DNA of 64,000 nucleotides from Telluria mixta. GTDB taxonomy: Bacteria; Pseudomonadota; Gammaproteobacteria; Burkholderiales; Burkholderiaceae_D. The stretch's first letter is position 1. Each line of letters opens with the position of its first letter. This document shows, piece by piece, positions 7,281-16,240 of the stretch. The notes below the pieces were generated by a model. The model did not search any database. It was not told the DNA's origin and worked only from the letters and a program-made list of their open reading frames with translations. The position numbers were made by a program, and so were the translations under genes. The DNA lies in contig NZ_CP119520.1 of assembly GCF_029223865.1 (NCBI RefSeq), positions 4,092,001 to 4,156,000 of the forward strand. The letters are read 5' to 3'.

Positions 7281-9409
7281 ATGAAAACCGCTTTCCTCAG
7301 CCGCGCCCTGTCCATCCTGTTCCTGGCGATGCCGCTGGCGCGGGCCGCCGACGTGAGCGATCTCGTCGACCGGAACTGGATCGACATCGCCAGCCCGAAT
7401 TTCCGCGTCGTCACCGACCAGCCGGAAGACGTCGCGCGCCACATGATCGTCGACCTGGAAAATCTCCGCTATATCTCCAACCGCGTGCGCGGCGCGCAAT
7501 CGCTGGACGGGCCGCCGCTGACGATCGTCGCCATGGGCCGGAGCAGCTTCGCGACACTGGAGCTGCCCCGCAACATGGCCGGCGTGTTCCAGCTGTCGCG
7601 CCATGGGTACGCGGCCATCGCGAAGATCGAGGATTACGTCACGTCGGCGGCGGCGAGCGACATGTCGCGCGCGACCATCCTCCATGAATACCACCATTTC
7701 CTGCTGCATTATTCGCCCGAGACGACGGCGTATCCGCGCTGGTACGACGAAGGGATGTCGGAGTACTGGTCGTCGCTCGTCATCCAGGACGGTACGGCAT
7801 GGTTCGGCCATCCCGTGGAAGGCAGCCATCGCGAAGACTGGCTGGCCGACCAGACGGGCCGGATCAATCTCGATACCAGATGGCTGTTCAACACGACGAG
7901 GCTCGCCTACGACGACAGCACGCGCAGCCGCGCGATCGACACCGCCCGCTTTTATGCCTGCGCAAAGTACGCGATCCACTACTTCAATTCGAGCCCCGAA
8001 TTGCGCAGGCAACTCGCACATTACCTGCGCTTGCATAACATGGGGCTGTCGGAAGACCAGGCCGTGCGCTTCGCTTTCAAGAAGTCGTACGAGGAACTCA
8101 ACGTCGAGATGCGGCGCTACGTGGAGCGTCGCCTGACGGCCCGCGGATTTTCGACCGGCAAGGATGGGCTCGACCTGCCGCAGGTCCAGGTCAAGGTCGC
8201 GAAGCTCGACCGCGCTGCGACGTATGCCGTACTGGCCGACGTGGTGCCACGCTTTGCGAAGCGCGGCACCAGGGCGGCGCGGGAACTGGTCGCAACGAAC
8301 CTGAAGCTCCACCCCGACGATCCGAAGGCGAACATCATCGCCGTCGGTCACGGTGTCGTCGACGATGGTGCCACCCGCCTGGCCGCACTGCTGGAACGCT
8401 ATCCGAACGATGCGGACCTGCTGGCCACCCGCGCCGAAGGCCTGCGCATGGCGGCATTCGCGATGCACGACACGGGAACGTCCGGCTGGGAAGCGCCGCT
8501 CAACGAGGCGCGCGACCTGGCCCGGCGCGCCATCAAGGCAGACCCGTCGAATTCCATGGCCTACTATGTCCTGGGCCACGCGTACAAGCTTGCGCCCGAC
8601 ATCGGGCCTGTCCAGGAAGGTATCGCCGCCCTGGACACCCTCGTCATCTACGAACCGTCGCCCGGCAGTTTCCGCATGCTGGCCCACCTCTACCTGCGCA
8701 ACAAGCAATTGCTGGAAGCGGTCAAGAGCATCCGCAGCGCCGTCGCGTTCGACTCGGCGGGCAAGTACCCGCTCGACGCGCTGCTGATGGAAAACCTGGA
8801 ACTCATGGCCGACATGGCGTCGACCGCGACGCCGGACGTCAATGGCCTGCGCTACACGACCGGTGCCGTGTACGAAGGCCCGGTGGCCGGCGGCAAACCC
8901 GCCGGAAAGGGCAAGTGGCTGCGTGCGGACGGAAGTTATTACGAAGGCGACTTCGTGCAGGGCCTGCCGTCGGGTCACGGCAAGCTGGTGAGCGAGCGGG
9001 GCGTCGCGTACGAGGGACAATTCGCGGCGGGCATGGCGCGCGGCTCGGGCAGCATCCGCTTCCCGGCCGGCGGCAAGATGGTGTCGTATGAAGGCGGCGT
9101 CGAGGACGCCGTGCCGTCCGGTTCCGGCGTCCTCGTGACGAAGGACGGACGGCTCGAGGCCGCGTTCGTAAAGGGCGAGGCGCACGGCGACGGCGTGTTC
9201 GTCCCGGCCCACGCCGCCCCATCCGCGGGACATGGCGCCATGGGGCGTACCAATGGCCGGTGGCCGACAAGCTCGCGTTCGTCGGCGGCATCGATGGCGA
9301 AGGGCGGCGCCGCGGCATGGGCTGGTGCCGGGCGGACGCCTCGCCGCAGATCGACCTGTGCCGCTACAAGGAGGATCGCAAGGTTGCGTTGGACACGGAG
9401 AACGATTGA
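7281..9409 (+). CDS. Secreted zinc metallopeptidase-like protein with TPR and MORN regions (frameshift near 9.2 kb)
   Basis: A signal peptide covers residues 1-22. A gluzincin-type zinc site is visible: HEYHH at 135-139 (ligands His135 and His139, catalytic Glu136) and a likely third ligand Glu161 in YDEGMSEY. Middle parts (about 330-510) look like tetratricopeptide helices (KADPSNSMAYYVLGHAYKLA). From about 540 there are MORN-like repeats such as YEGDFVQGLPSGHGKLV and YEGQFAAGMARGSGSIRF. After about 9200 the frame changes: the expected tail (YQWPVADKLAFVGGIDGEG to VALDTEND) lies in a second frame ending at 9409. One added base between about 9200 and 9235 joins them. Read literally, the first frame runs to 9860 through the SMP-30 gene, which is implausible. 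Substrate unknown. Confidence 0.75.
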
Positions 9410-9453
9410 CGCGATACAATCAATTTCTCCGACCATCGAACGAAAGGCTTTCC

Positions 9454-10389
9454 ATGCACGCGCGCACCGTCCTCGCCCTCCCTGGCTTCCTGCTGAGCCT
9501 GTCGTACGCGGCCGCTGCTTTTGCCGCTTCCGCCTGCGGCCCGGCGCCGACCGGCGAACTGCGCGCGGAGCGCATCGCGAGCGTCAAGCCGTCGCGTTCG
9601 GAGCCGGGCCTGTACGAAGGCCCGGTGTGGATCAAGGATGCGCTGTACTTTTCCGATTTCAGCTTCGCGCCCGGCTTCCCGTCGCGCATCCGCAAGCTGG
9701 CGGCGGATGGCAGCGTGACGACGGTCGTGGAGGACAGCGGCAGCAACGGCCTCGCCGTCGACGCGCACGGCGACCTCGTCGCGGCCACGCACAAGTACAA
9801 GGCCCTGTCCCGCTATGCCATCGCCGACGGCAAGCGCACGACGCTGGCCGCTGCATATAACGGCCAGGTGTTCAACTCGCCGAACGACATCGCCATCGCG
9901 AAGGACGGCACGATCTATTTCACGGACCCGGATTTCCAGAAGGCCGCGGCGCCCGGCGGGCAGCCGGTCACGGGCGTGTACCGCGTGGGCACGGACGGCA
10001 AGGTGACGCTCGTGGACGGCAGCCGGCCGAACCCGAACGGCGTCTCGCTGTCGCCGGCCGGCGACGTGCTGTACGTGAACGCGGGCGACGGCTTCCTGCG
10101 CGCCTACCCGATCGTGAACGGCGTGCCGGGGCAGGGACGCGACATCGCAAAAGGGCTCGACATCCCGGACGGCATGGCCGTCGATTGCCACGGCAATATC
10201 TACGTGACCGAGCACCCGGCCAAGCGGGTGCGTGTGTTCTCGCCGCAGGGGAAAGAGCTGGCGACGATCCGTACGGACGCCAACGTCACGAATGCCGCAT
10301 TCGGCGGCGCCGACGGCAACACGCTGTTCCTGACGGGCGCCGGCGCCGTGTGGCGGATCCGGCTGGACGTCACCGGATCGCCGTACTGA
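9454..10389 (+). CDS. Secreted SMP-30/gluconolactonase/LRE family protein
   Basis: The product has 311 residues. A signal peptide covers about 1-25 (ending AAAAFAAS). The rest is a six-bladed beta-propeller of the SMP-30/gluconolactonase family: YEGPVWIKDALYFSDF with the metal-binding Glu, SNGLAVDAHGDLVAATHK, FNSPNDIAIAKDGTIYFTDP (Asn/Asp contacts), NPNGVSLSPAGDVLYV and IPDGMAVDCHGNIYVTE. Known members are metal-dependent lactonases acting on sugar lactones. The gene is 44 bases after the MORN gene on the same strand and ends six bases before the stop of the convergent Gfo/Idh/MocA gene. A lactonase next to a sugar oxidoreductase would fit a sugar-oxidation step; this link is inference. Confidence 0.88.
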   Translation: MHARTVLALPGFLLSLSYAAAAFAASACGPAPTGELRAERIASVKPSRSEPGLYEGPVWIKDALYFSDFSFAPGFPSRIRKLAADGSVTTVVEDSGSNGLAVDAHGDLVAATHKYKALSRYAIADGKRTTLAAAYNGQVFNSPNDIAIAKDGTIYFTDPDFQKAAAPGGQPVTGVYRVGTDGKVTLVDGSRPNPNGVSLSPAGDVLYVNAGDGFLRAYPIVNGVPGQGRDIAKGLDIPDGMAVDCHGNIYVTEHPAKRVRVFSPQGKELATIRTDANVTNAAFGGADGNTLFLTGAGAVWRIRLDVTGSPY

Positions 10390-10395
10390 CCGGCC

Positions 10396-11508
10396 TTACG
10401 TCTTCAGCACGACGCGCCTCTGCTCGCGCGCCGACTGGTAGATCGCCTCGATGATGCGCAGGTCGCGCAGGCCTTCCTCGCCTGCGACGATCGGCTCGCG
10501 GTCCTGCAGCACGCATTGCGCCATGTGGTCCAGCTGGCCGGCCCATTGCGTGGCGCCGGGACCCGGTGGCGGCGTGACTTCCTTGTCGCGGCCATTTCCC
10601 CCGACCCACATCCGGTTGCCGTGGTACCCGGTCGCCGGTTCCATGTCGATGCGGCCTTTATCTCCCACCAGCAGGATGTGGTTCTGGTTGGCGCTGTACA
10701 TCGACTGGCACGAGCCGATCACGCCTGAGGGAAATTCCAGCTGGAAGCCGATCTGGTCTTCCACCTCGCGGAAGCGCGGGTCCTTGCGGTCCGTCGTTTC
10801 CTGGGCATAGACGGCGGTCGGTTCCTCGCCCGTCATGTAGCGTGCCGCGTTGAGGGCGTAGATGCCGATGTCCATCATCGAACCGCCGCCGGCCAGCGCC
10901 TTTTTGAGGCGCCAGGCGTTCGGGTCGCGGAAGTTGAAGCCGTGCTCGGAGCGGAAGTAGCGCAGCTTGCCGATCTCGCCCGCGCGGGCGATGCGGCGCG
11001 CTTCCAGGTTGTACGGTTCGAAGTGGCAGCGGTAGCCGATCATCAGCTTCTTGCCGGCCTGGCGGCACGCCGCGATCATCGACTCGCATTCGGCCGATGA
11101 CACGGCCATCGGCTTTTCGCACAGCACGTGCTTGCCGGCCTTGGCCGCGCGGATCGTGTACTCGGCATGCATCGAAACGGGCAGGCAGATATAGACGATG
11201 TCGATGTCCGGGTTGTTGCGGATCTCGTCGTAATTCTGGTAGTTATAGAGATTCTTTTCCGGGACGCCGTATTCCTGCGCCACGCGCTTGGCCTTGGCCG
11301 CGTCGCCGCTGACCAGCGCGACGAGGCGGCTGTTCTTGCAGTTCTTGAATTGCGGGATGATGATGCCCAGGCCATAGGAGCCGAGCCCGACGATCGCATA
11401 GCCGAGCTTGCGATCGGGCGGGGCCGCCCATGCCATGTCTCCCATCGCACCCGCCGCCAGCGCGCCGCCGGCGGCAAGGACCAGACCTCGCCGATTCCTG
11501 TCGATCAT
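10396..11508 (-). CDS. Gfo/Idh/MocA family oxidoreductase, exported (GFOR-like)
   Basis: The product has 370 residues. A signal with DRNRRGLVLAAGGALAAGA at its start looks like a Tat signal, as in glucose-fructose oxidoreductase. The NAD(P)-binding fold YAIVGLGSYGLG has GxGxxG at 41-46; AGKHVLCEKPMAVS holds the conserved catalytic EKP at 131-133. The C-terminal half has the family alpha/beta domain, including GGGSMMDIGIYALNAARYM. GFOR-like enzymes keep a tightly bound NADP and oxidise sugars in the periplasm. The ATG at 11508 was chosen because AAAGGAG precedes it; an upstream in-frame ATG at 11541 lacks such a site. It is divergent from the sedolisin gene and convergent with the SMP-30 gene. 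Confidence 0.9.
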   Translation of the reverse strand: MIDRNRRGLVLAAGGALAAGAMGDMAWAAPPDRKLGYAIVGLGSYGLGIIIPQFKNCKNSRLVALVSGDAAKAKRVAQEYGVPEKNLYNYQNYDEIRNNPDIDIVYICLPVSMHAEYTIRAAKAGKHVLCEKPMAVSSAECESMIAACRQAGKKLMIGYRCHFEPYNLEARRIARAGEIGKLRYFRSEHGFNFRDPNAWRLKKALAGGGSMMDIGIYALNAARYMTGEEPTAVYAQETTDRKDPRFREVEDQIGFQLEFPSGVIGSCQSMYSANQNHILLVGDKGRIDMEPATGYHGNRMWVGGNGRDKEVTPPPGPGATQWAGQLDHMAQCVLQDREPIVAGEEGLRDLRIIEAIYQSAREQRRVVLKT

Positions 11509-11675
11509 CACGTCTCCTTTGTTATGGATGTTAGCGCTCACAGTCGCGATCTCATTTTAATACGAATGGACGGGCTCGCCCACAAATTAGCGCCAATCAA
11601 TAAGCGGCGCCCCCCGGCGCGCACACTGGCAGATGGTGCCCGGAACGGCCGGGCCGTCTTTCAACGAGGTGAATC

Positions 11676-13295
11676 ATGGTCAAACTCCAGGGCAGCGTGC
11701 CCGTACCCATCGCCGACTTGCGGTCGCTCGGACCGGCACCGGACGACGAACGCATCGACGTCACCGTCTTCGTGCGCCGCCGCGCGCCGCTTGCGCCCCA
11801 TCCGCTCGACGCGAAACCGGGGCGGCGGCGCTACCTCACGCGCGCCGAATTCGCCGCGCAGCACGGCGCCAGCGATGCCGACCTCGACGCCGTCGCCGCG
11901 TTCGCGCAGCGGGCCGGGCTCGCCGTCGTCGAGCGCCGGCCCGCCGCGCGCAGCATCGTCCTGTCCGGCACGGCCGGCCAGGTGACGGCCGCGTTCGGCA
12001 CGGCGGTGGAACGGGTCGAACACGCGGCCGGGATCTCGCGCCGCCGCACGGCGCCCGTGCAGCTGCCGCCCGAGCTGGACGGCATCGTCGAAGGCGTGTT
12101 CGGTATCGACGACGTGCCTATCGCGAAGCCGCATTTCAGGTTCTCCAAAGAATCCGCGCAGGCTGCCCTGAATGCCTCGATGCCGATGGGCGCCGCGCCC
12201 GCCGATGCGCAGGCCGAGGCGCAGGCCGCGGGCGGTTTCACGGGCGTCGACCTGGCGAAGCTGTACGATTTCCCGACAGGCCTGGACGGCAGCGGCCAGT
12301 GCATCGCCATCATCGAGCTGGGCGGCGGCTACCGCAGCGCCGACCTGAAGGCCTATTTCAAGAGCCTGGGCCTGCCCGCGCCGCACGTGACGGCCGTCTC
12401 CGTCGACGGCGGCAAGAACAGCCCGTCGCTGCCGTGGAGCGCGGACGCCGAGGTCGCGCTGGACATCGAGGTCGCGGGCGCCGTCGCGCCGAAGGCGCAG
12501 ATCGCCGTGTATTTCGCGCCGAACAGCGAGCAGGGCTTCGTCGATGCGATCGCGGCGGCCGTCCACGACGACGTGCGCAAGCCGTCCGTGATCTCGATCA
12601 GCTGGGGCGCGCCGGAATCGGAATGGACCGACCAGGGCCTGGCCGCGATGGACCAGGCGTTCGAGGCCGCGGCCGCGCTGGGCGTGACGGTGTGCTGCGC
12701 GGCTGGCGACGCCGGCGCGCACGACCAGAACCCGCAGAACGGTACGCCGGACGGCCTCGCGCATGCGGACTTCCCCGCGTCCAGCCCGTACGTGCTGGGC
12801 TGTGGCGGCACGCGTATCGCCGTCAGCGGCAATACGATCACCAGCGAGACGGTGTGGAATGACGATCCGTCCAGCAGCGCCACGGGCGGCGGCGTCAGCG
12901 ACAAATTCGCGCTGCCGTCCTGGCAGACGGATGCGGGCGTGCCGCCGTCGATCAACCCGGGCGGACACGTCGGCCGCGGCGTGCCGGACGTGGCCGGCAA
13001 TGCGTCGCCCGCGACCGGCTACCGTGTCCGGGTCGACTACCTGACCTACACCATCGGGGGCACGAGCGCCGTGTCGCCGCTGTATGCCGGGCTCATCGCG
13101 TTGCTGAACCAGAAGCTGCCGCAGCCCGTGGGCTGGCTCAATCCGCTGCTGTACGGTCCGCTGGCGGGCAGTGGCGCCATGCGCGACATCACGCGCGGCG
13201 ACAACGGCGGCTACACGGCCGGGGCCGGCTGGGATGCGTGCACGGGCTGGGGCGTGCCCGTCGGCGTGAAGCTGCTGGCCGCGCTGGAAAGCTGA
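11676..13295 (+). CDS. S53 family (sedolisin/kumamolisin-like) serine-carboxyl peptidase with prodomain
   Basis: The product has 539 residues. The first about 185 form a pro-kumamolisin-type prodomain (VFVRRRAPLAPHPLD, LTRAEFAAQHGASDADL, and SGTAGQVTAAFGTAVERV). The catalytic domain has the sedolisin triad: Glu259 and Asp263 in DAEVALDIEVAG, and Ser464 in IGGTSAVSPLYAG. Asp345 in AAGDAG fits the oxyanion-hole Asp. The calcium loop RDITRGDNGGYTAGAGWDAC is at the end. These are acid-active endopeptidases. No Sec signal is seen before the prodomain; many kumamolisin-like enzymes also lack one. The stop is one base from that of the convergent LytTR gene. Confidence 0.93.
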   Translation: MVKLQGSVPVPIADLRSLGPAPDDERIDVTVFVRRRAPLAPHPLDAKPGRRRYLTRAEFAAQHGASDADLDAVAAFAQRAGLAVVERRPAARSIVLSGTAGQVTAAFGTAVERVEHAAGISRRRTAPVQLPPELDGIVEGVFGIDDVPIAKPHFRFSKESAQAALNASMPMGAAPADAQAEAQAAGGFTGVDLAKLYDFPTGLDGSGQCIAIIELGGGYRSADLKAYFKSLGLPAPHVTAVSVDGGKNSPSLPWSADAEVALDIEVAGAVAPKAQIAVYFAPNSEQGFVDAIAAAVHDDVRKPSVISISWGAPESEWTDQGLAAMDQAFEAAAALGVTVCCAAGDAGAHDQNPQNGTPDGLAHADFPASSPYVLGCGGTRIAVSGNTITSETVWNDDPSSSATGGGVSDKFALPSWQTDAGVPPSINPGGHVGRGVPDVAGNASPATGYRVRVDYLTYTIGGTSAVSPLYAGLIALLNQKLPQPVGWLNPLLYGPLAGSGAMRDITRGDNGGYTAGAGWDACTGWGVPVGVKLLAALES

Positions 13296-13296
13296 G

Positions 13297-14019
13297 TCAG
13301 CCCGGCCCCAGCCGCGCCAGCAGGTCGGCGCGGTATTGGCGGCTGCACGGCACCCGTGCGCCGCCACGCAGCAGCAATTCGCCGTCGCCCTTGTCCAGCG
13401 TGACGACCTTGTCGATCCAGCCCACGGCCACGGCGGCGCGCCGGTGACAGCGGATGAAGCCGGCGCCGAGCCGGTCGACGAGGCCGGTCAGGGTCTGGCG
13501 CAGCAGCGGACTGCCCGCGGCCGTGTGCAGCACGACGTAGTTGTCGGCCGTCTCGATCCACTGGATGTCGACAATGCGCACGACGCGCGTGGCCCCGCGT
13601 TCGCTCACGAGCAATTGCTCCAGCGGGGCGGGCGGCAGCGCGGCGGGCCGGCCGTCGACCTTGATCTCCAGCTTTTTGCGCAGGCGCGCCAGCGCGCGTG
13701 CGAGGCGTTCGCCATCGTAGGGCTTCAACAGGTAATCGATGGCGTCGCAGTCGAATGCCTGGCACGCGTAGCGTTCGTACGCCGTGACGAACACGACCAG
13801 CGGCGCCGGTTCCGGCAGCGACGCGGCCAGTTCGATGCCGGACAGTTCGGGCATCTCGATGTCGAGCAGCAGCGCGTCCGGGCGGAAGCTGGCGATCCGT
13901 TCCAGCGCGTCGATGCCGTCGGCCGCTTCCTCGACGGCCGTGACGCCGTCCTGCTGCGCGAGCAGGTGACGCAGCTTGGCGCGGGCGGGGCGCTCGTCGT
14001 CGACGATCAGCAGACGCAT
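13297..14019 (-). CDS. LytTR family response regulator
   Basis: The product has 240 residues. A receiver domain spans about 1-120 with the acidic pair Asp7-Asp8, phosphoacceptor Asp53 (ALLLDIEMPE), Thr in FVTAYERYA and Lys in DYLLKPYDG. A LytTR DNA-binding domain covers about 135-240 (IQWIETADNYVVLHT and GAGFIRCHRRAAVAVGWIDKV). It follows the LytS-type kinase gene with a seven-base gap on the same strand, so they form an operon and a cognate pair. Such pairs in Burkholderiales often act locally or on cell-envelope and attachment genes; targets are not visible here. Confidence 0.93.
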   Translation of the reverse strand: MRLLIVDDERPARAKLRHLLAQQDGVTAVEEAADGIDALERIASFRPDALLLDIEMPELSGIELAASLPEPAPLVVFVTAYERYACQAFDCDAIDYLLKPYDGERLARALARLRKKLEIKVDGRPAALPPAPLEQLLVSERGATRVVRIVDIQWIETADNYVVLHTAAGSPLLRQTLTGLVDRLGAGFIRCHRRAAVAVGWIDKVVTLDKGDGELLLRGGARVPCSRQYRADLLARLGPG

Positions 14020-14026
14020 ACGAACC

Positions 14027-15124
14027 TCAGCAAGGCAACCTCATCTCCGCGCGCACGCCCCCTTGCGGCCGCGCCGTGATGTCCAGCCGGCCCGCGTCGC
14101 CATATAAAGCCTGGATGCGCGCGCGCAGGTTGGCCAAGCCGATGCCGCCGGGGCGTTCCGACGCCGCCAGCTTGCCGGCATCGTCCTCGACGCCCAGCAC
14201 GAGCTCGTCGCCCTCGCGGCATACGGACACCGCGATATGCGTCTGGCCGCGGCGTCGCTCCACGGTGTGCTTGAACACGTTTTCCAGCAGCGGCTGCAGG
14301 CTCATCACGGGGACTTCACGGTCGAGCAGCGCGTCGTCGACCTGCCAGGCGATGGCGACGCGGTCGGCGAAGCGCTCGGCCATCACGTCCGCGTACCCGC
14401 GCGCGAGGCGCAGTTCGGTGGCGAGCGGCGCCGCGTGGCGGTCGCCCAAGGCCAGCGTTTCGCGCAGCACGTCGGCCAGTTGCGTGAGCGTGGCGTCGGC
14501 CCTGGCCGGGTCGGTCCAGATCAGCGCCGACACCGTGTTCAGCGCATTGAACAGGAAGTGCGGCTGCATCTGCTGACCCAGTCTCTGCAACTGCGCCTGG
14601 CGCAGCAGGGTGTTCGAGCGTTCCGCGCGCAGCCGCGCGTCGAGCAGGGCGCGGTAGGATTGCACGCCGAAGCGGATCGCCATGAACAGGCCGAAGAAGA
14701 TCGTGATCTTCATCGATTCGTACACGAACAGCTGCGGCACCGGGTCGTGCCGGTACGTTTCGCCGACGAGCGCGTACACGCCATGGCGCAGGCCGAACGC
14801 AAGGGGCACGAACGCGATCCAGTACATCGGCAGCCAGCGCGACTGGCGTGCGAACCAGCGCCACGGCGTGCCGAGCAGGTGGTCGTCCGTGTGCGACCAG
14901 CGCAGCTGCACGAGGGCGAGTCCGGTCACGACGAGTGCCGACGACCCTTCCCACAACAGCGGCTTCCAGATCGCGTGGCTGTGCTCGTTGCGGACGAAAT
15001 CCTGCACGGCGACGAGCATCATCAGGATCCAGAACAGGATCCAGGCGGACACGAAGACGGCATTGCGGCGCAGGAAGGTCATGCGGCGATGATCGGCCAT
15101 CCTCGGGTGATTGTCAAAAGTCAT
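14027..15124 (-). CDS. LytS/YehU-type sensor histidine kinase
   Basis: The product has up to 365 residues. It has four to five hydrophobic segments in the first about 160 residues (for example FVSAWILFWILMMLVAV and ITIFFGLFMAIRFGV). The His_kinase domain carries the phosphoacceptor in QMQPHFLFNALNTVSALI, followed by a GHKL ATPase domain with MSLQPLLENVFKHTVE and GGIGLANLRARIQALYG. No separate sensor domain is present, so it may sense a membrane-associated signal. It is the partner of the LytTR regulator just downstream. The start is uncertain: ATGs at 15124, 15100 and 15082 are in frame and none has a clear ribosome-binding site; the membrane segments are intact from any of them. Confidence 0.9.
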   Translation of the reverse strand: MTFDNHPRMADHRRMTFLRRNAVFVSAWILFWILMMLVAVQDFVRNEHSHAIWKPLLWEGSSALVVTGLALVQLRWSHTDDHLLGTPWRWFARQSRWLPMYWIAFVPLAFGLRHGVYALVGETYRHDPVPQLFVYESMKITIFFGLFMAIRFGVQSYRALLDARLRAERSNTLLRQAQLQRLGQQMQPHFLFNALNTVSALIWTDPARADATLTQLADVLRETLALGDRHAAPLATELRLARGYADVMAERFADRVAIAWQVDDALLDREVPVMSLQPLLENVFKHTVERRRGQTHIAVSVCREGDELVLGVEDDAGKLAASERPGGIGLANLRARIQALYGDAGRLDITARPQGGVRAEMRLPC

Positions 15125-15191
15125 CGGTGCGGCATCGAGACGACGCTTCTGCTAACGTCGAGCCGAGCACACCAACCCCTGGAGGAAGCAC

Positions 15192-15503
15192 ATGGAACGT
15201 TTCCTGTTCGTGTACCACGGCAAGCCGGGCGCCGATTCGGACACGCGCCACGACCTGTCGCGCTGGGCCGCGTGGTTCGACGGCATGGGCTCGCGCGTCC
15301 TCGACCGCGGCAGCCTCACGCACAGCGCCGTCGAGGTGCCGCGCCGCCTGCTCGGGCCGAAGGAATCCGCCAGCTCGCTGTGCGGCTATTCGGTCGTCGA
15401 GGCGGCGGACTTCAACGAGGCCGTCGAGATCGGCGAGCGCTGTCCCATTTTCGACGAGGGCGGCTCGGTCGAGATCGCGCGGCTGACGATCCCGCTGACG
15501 TAA
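15192..15503 (+). CDS. YCII-related domain protein
   Basis: The product has 103 residues. It has the alpha/beta layout of the YCII/DGPF family: FLFVYHGKPG at the start, a helix containing RHDLSRWAAWFDGMG, VLDRGSLTHSAVEV, and the closing CGYSVVEAADFNEAVEIGERCPIF followed by VEIARL. The family is small, single-domain and often fused or adjacent to ECF sigma factors; its enzymatic role is not settled. GGAGG (15180-15184) provides a good ribosome-binding site. It is divergent from the LytS gene and convergent, with a three-base gap, to the DHFR-like reductase gene. Confidence 0.85.
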   Translation: MERFLFVYHGKPGADSDTRHDLSRWAAWFDGMGSRVLDRGSLTHSAVEVPRRLLGPKESASSLCGYSVVEAADFNEAVEIGERCPIFDEGGSVEIARLTIPLT

Positions 15504-15506
15504 GGA

Positions 15507-16154
15507 TCAGCCGCGCGTCAGCACGACGTGCGTGGCGGCCTGCGTGGGCACGTGCTCGGTGACCTTGAACCCGAGCGCGGGCAGGTCGATACCGGCCAGC
15601 AGCGCCTCGCCGGACCCCAGCAGGACGGGCGAAATGGCCAGGTGCATCTCGTCCACCAATCCCGCCTGCAGGTACTGCCGGATGGTCGACACGCCGCCGC
15701 CCAGTCGCACGTCCTTGCCGCCCGCGGCCTCTTTGGCGCGGGCGAGGGCCGCCTCGATGCCGTCCGTGACGAAGTAGAAGGTCGTGCCGCCCTTCATTTC
15801 GAGCGGGGCGCGGGCGTGGTGCGTCAGCACGAACACGGGCACGTGGTAGGGCGGCTCGTCGCCCCACCAGCCCTTCCACTCGTCGTCCGGCCACGGGCCG
15901 CGCACGGGGCCGAACATGTTGCGGCCCAGGATCCAGGCGCCGACATTCTCGAAGCCGCGCGCGGCGAAGTCCTCGTCCGGACCATCGGTTCCCTTCGATT
16001 CGTCGCCCAGCATGCGCTGGAACGTGCGGGTGACGCGGAACCATTGGTGCAGCGTCTCGCCGCCTTCGCCCAGCGGATTCTGCAGGCTCTGGTTCGGGCC
16101 GGCCCCGTAGCCGTCGAGGGACATGGCAAAGCATCGGACTGTCAGTCTGGACAT
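15507..16154 (-). CDS. Dihydrofolate reductase/RibD C-terminal family protein
   Basis: The product has 215 residues. It shows the RibD_C/DHFR-like fold: RCFAMSLDGYGAGPNQSL at the start, WILGRNMFGPVRGPW, PVFVLTHHARAPLEM, and the NADPH-binding DVRLGGGVSTIRQYLQAGLV, ending in the strand ISPVLLGSGEALLAGID. Members are NADPH-dependent reductases related to DHFR and to the reductase half of RibD; most in this subgroup have unknown substrates. The ATG at 16154 was preferred because MSRLTVRCF is the usual family start; an upstream frame extension to 16244 contains Arg-rich sequence of a kind usual for non-coding GC-rich DNA. Confidence 0.87.
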   Translation of the reverse strand: MSRLTVRCFAMSLDGYGAGPNQSLQNPLGEGGETLHQWFRVTRTFQRMLGDESKGTDGPDEDFAARGFENVGAWILGRNMFGPVRGPWPDDEWKGWWGDEPPYHVPVFVLTHHARAPLEMKGGTTFYFVTDGIEAALARAKEAAGGKDVRLGGGVSTIRQYLQAGLVDEMHLAISPVLLGSGEALLAGIDLPALGFKVTEHVPTQAATHVVLTRG

Positions 16155-16240
16155 CGTCGTTCTCCTGTTGGACGGGACGCGGGCTGCGTCCCTCGTTCTT
16201 ACGACGAACGGGCCGGCCCCGTTTCGACAACGCGGCGCCG

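Noticed and set aside
7281..9860. Reading the metallopeptidase-MORN gene through to 9860
   Set aside because: The last about 215 codons overlap the well-supported SMP-30 gene in another frame, whereas a sensible MORN tail exists in a third frame ending at 9409.
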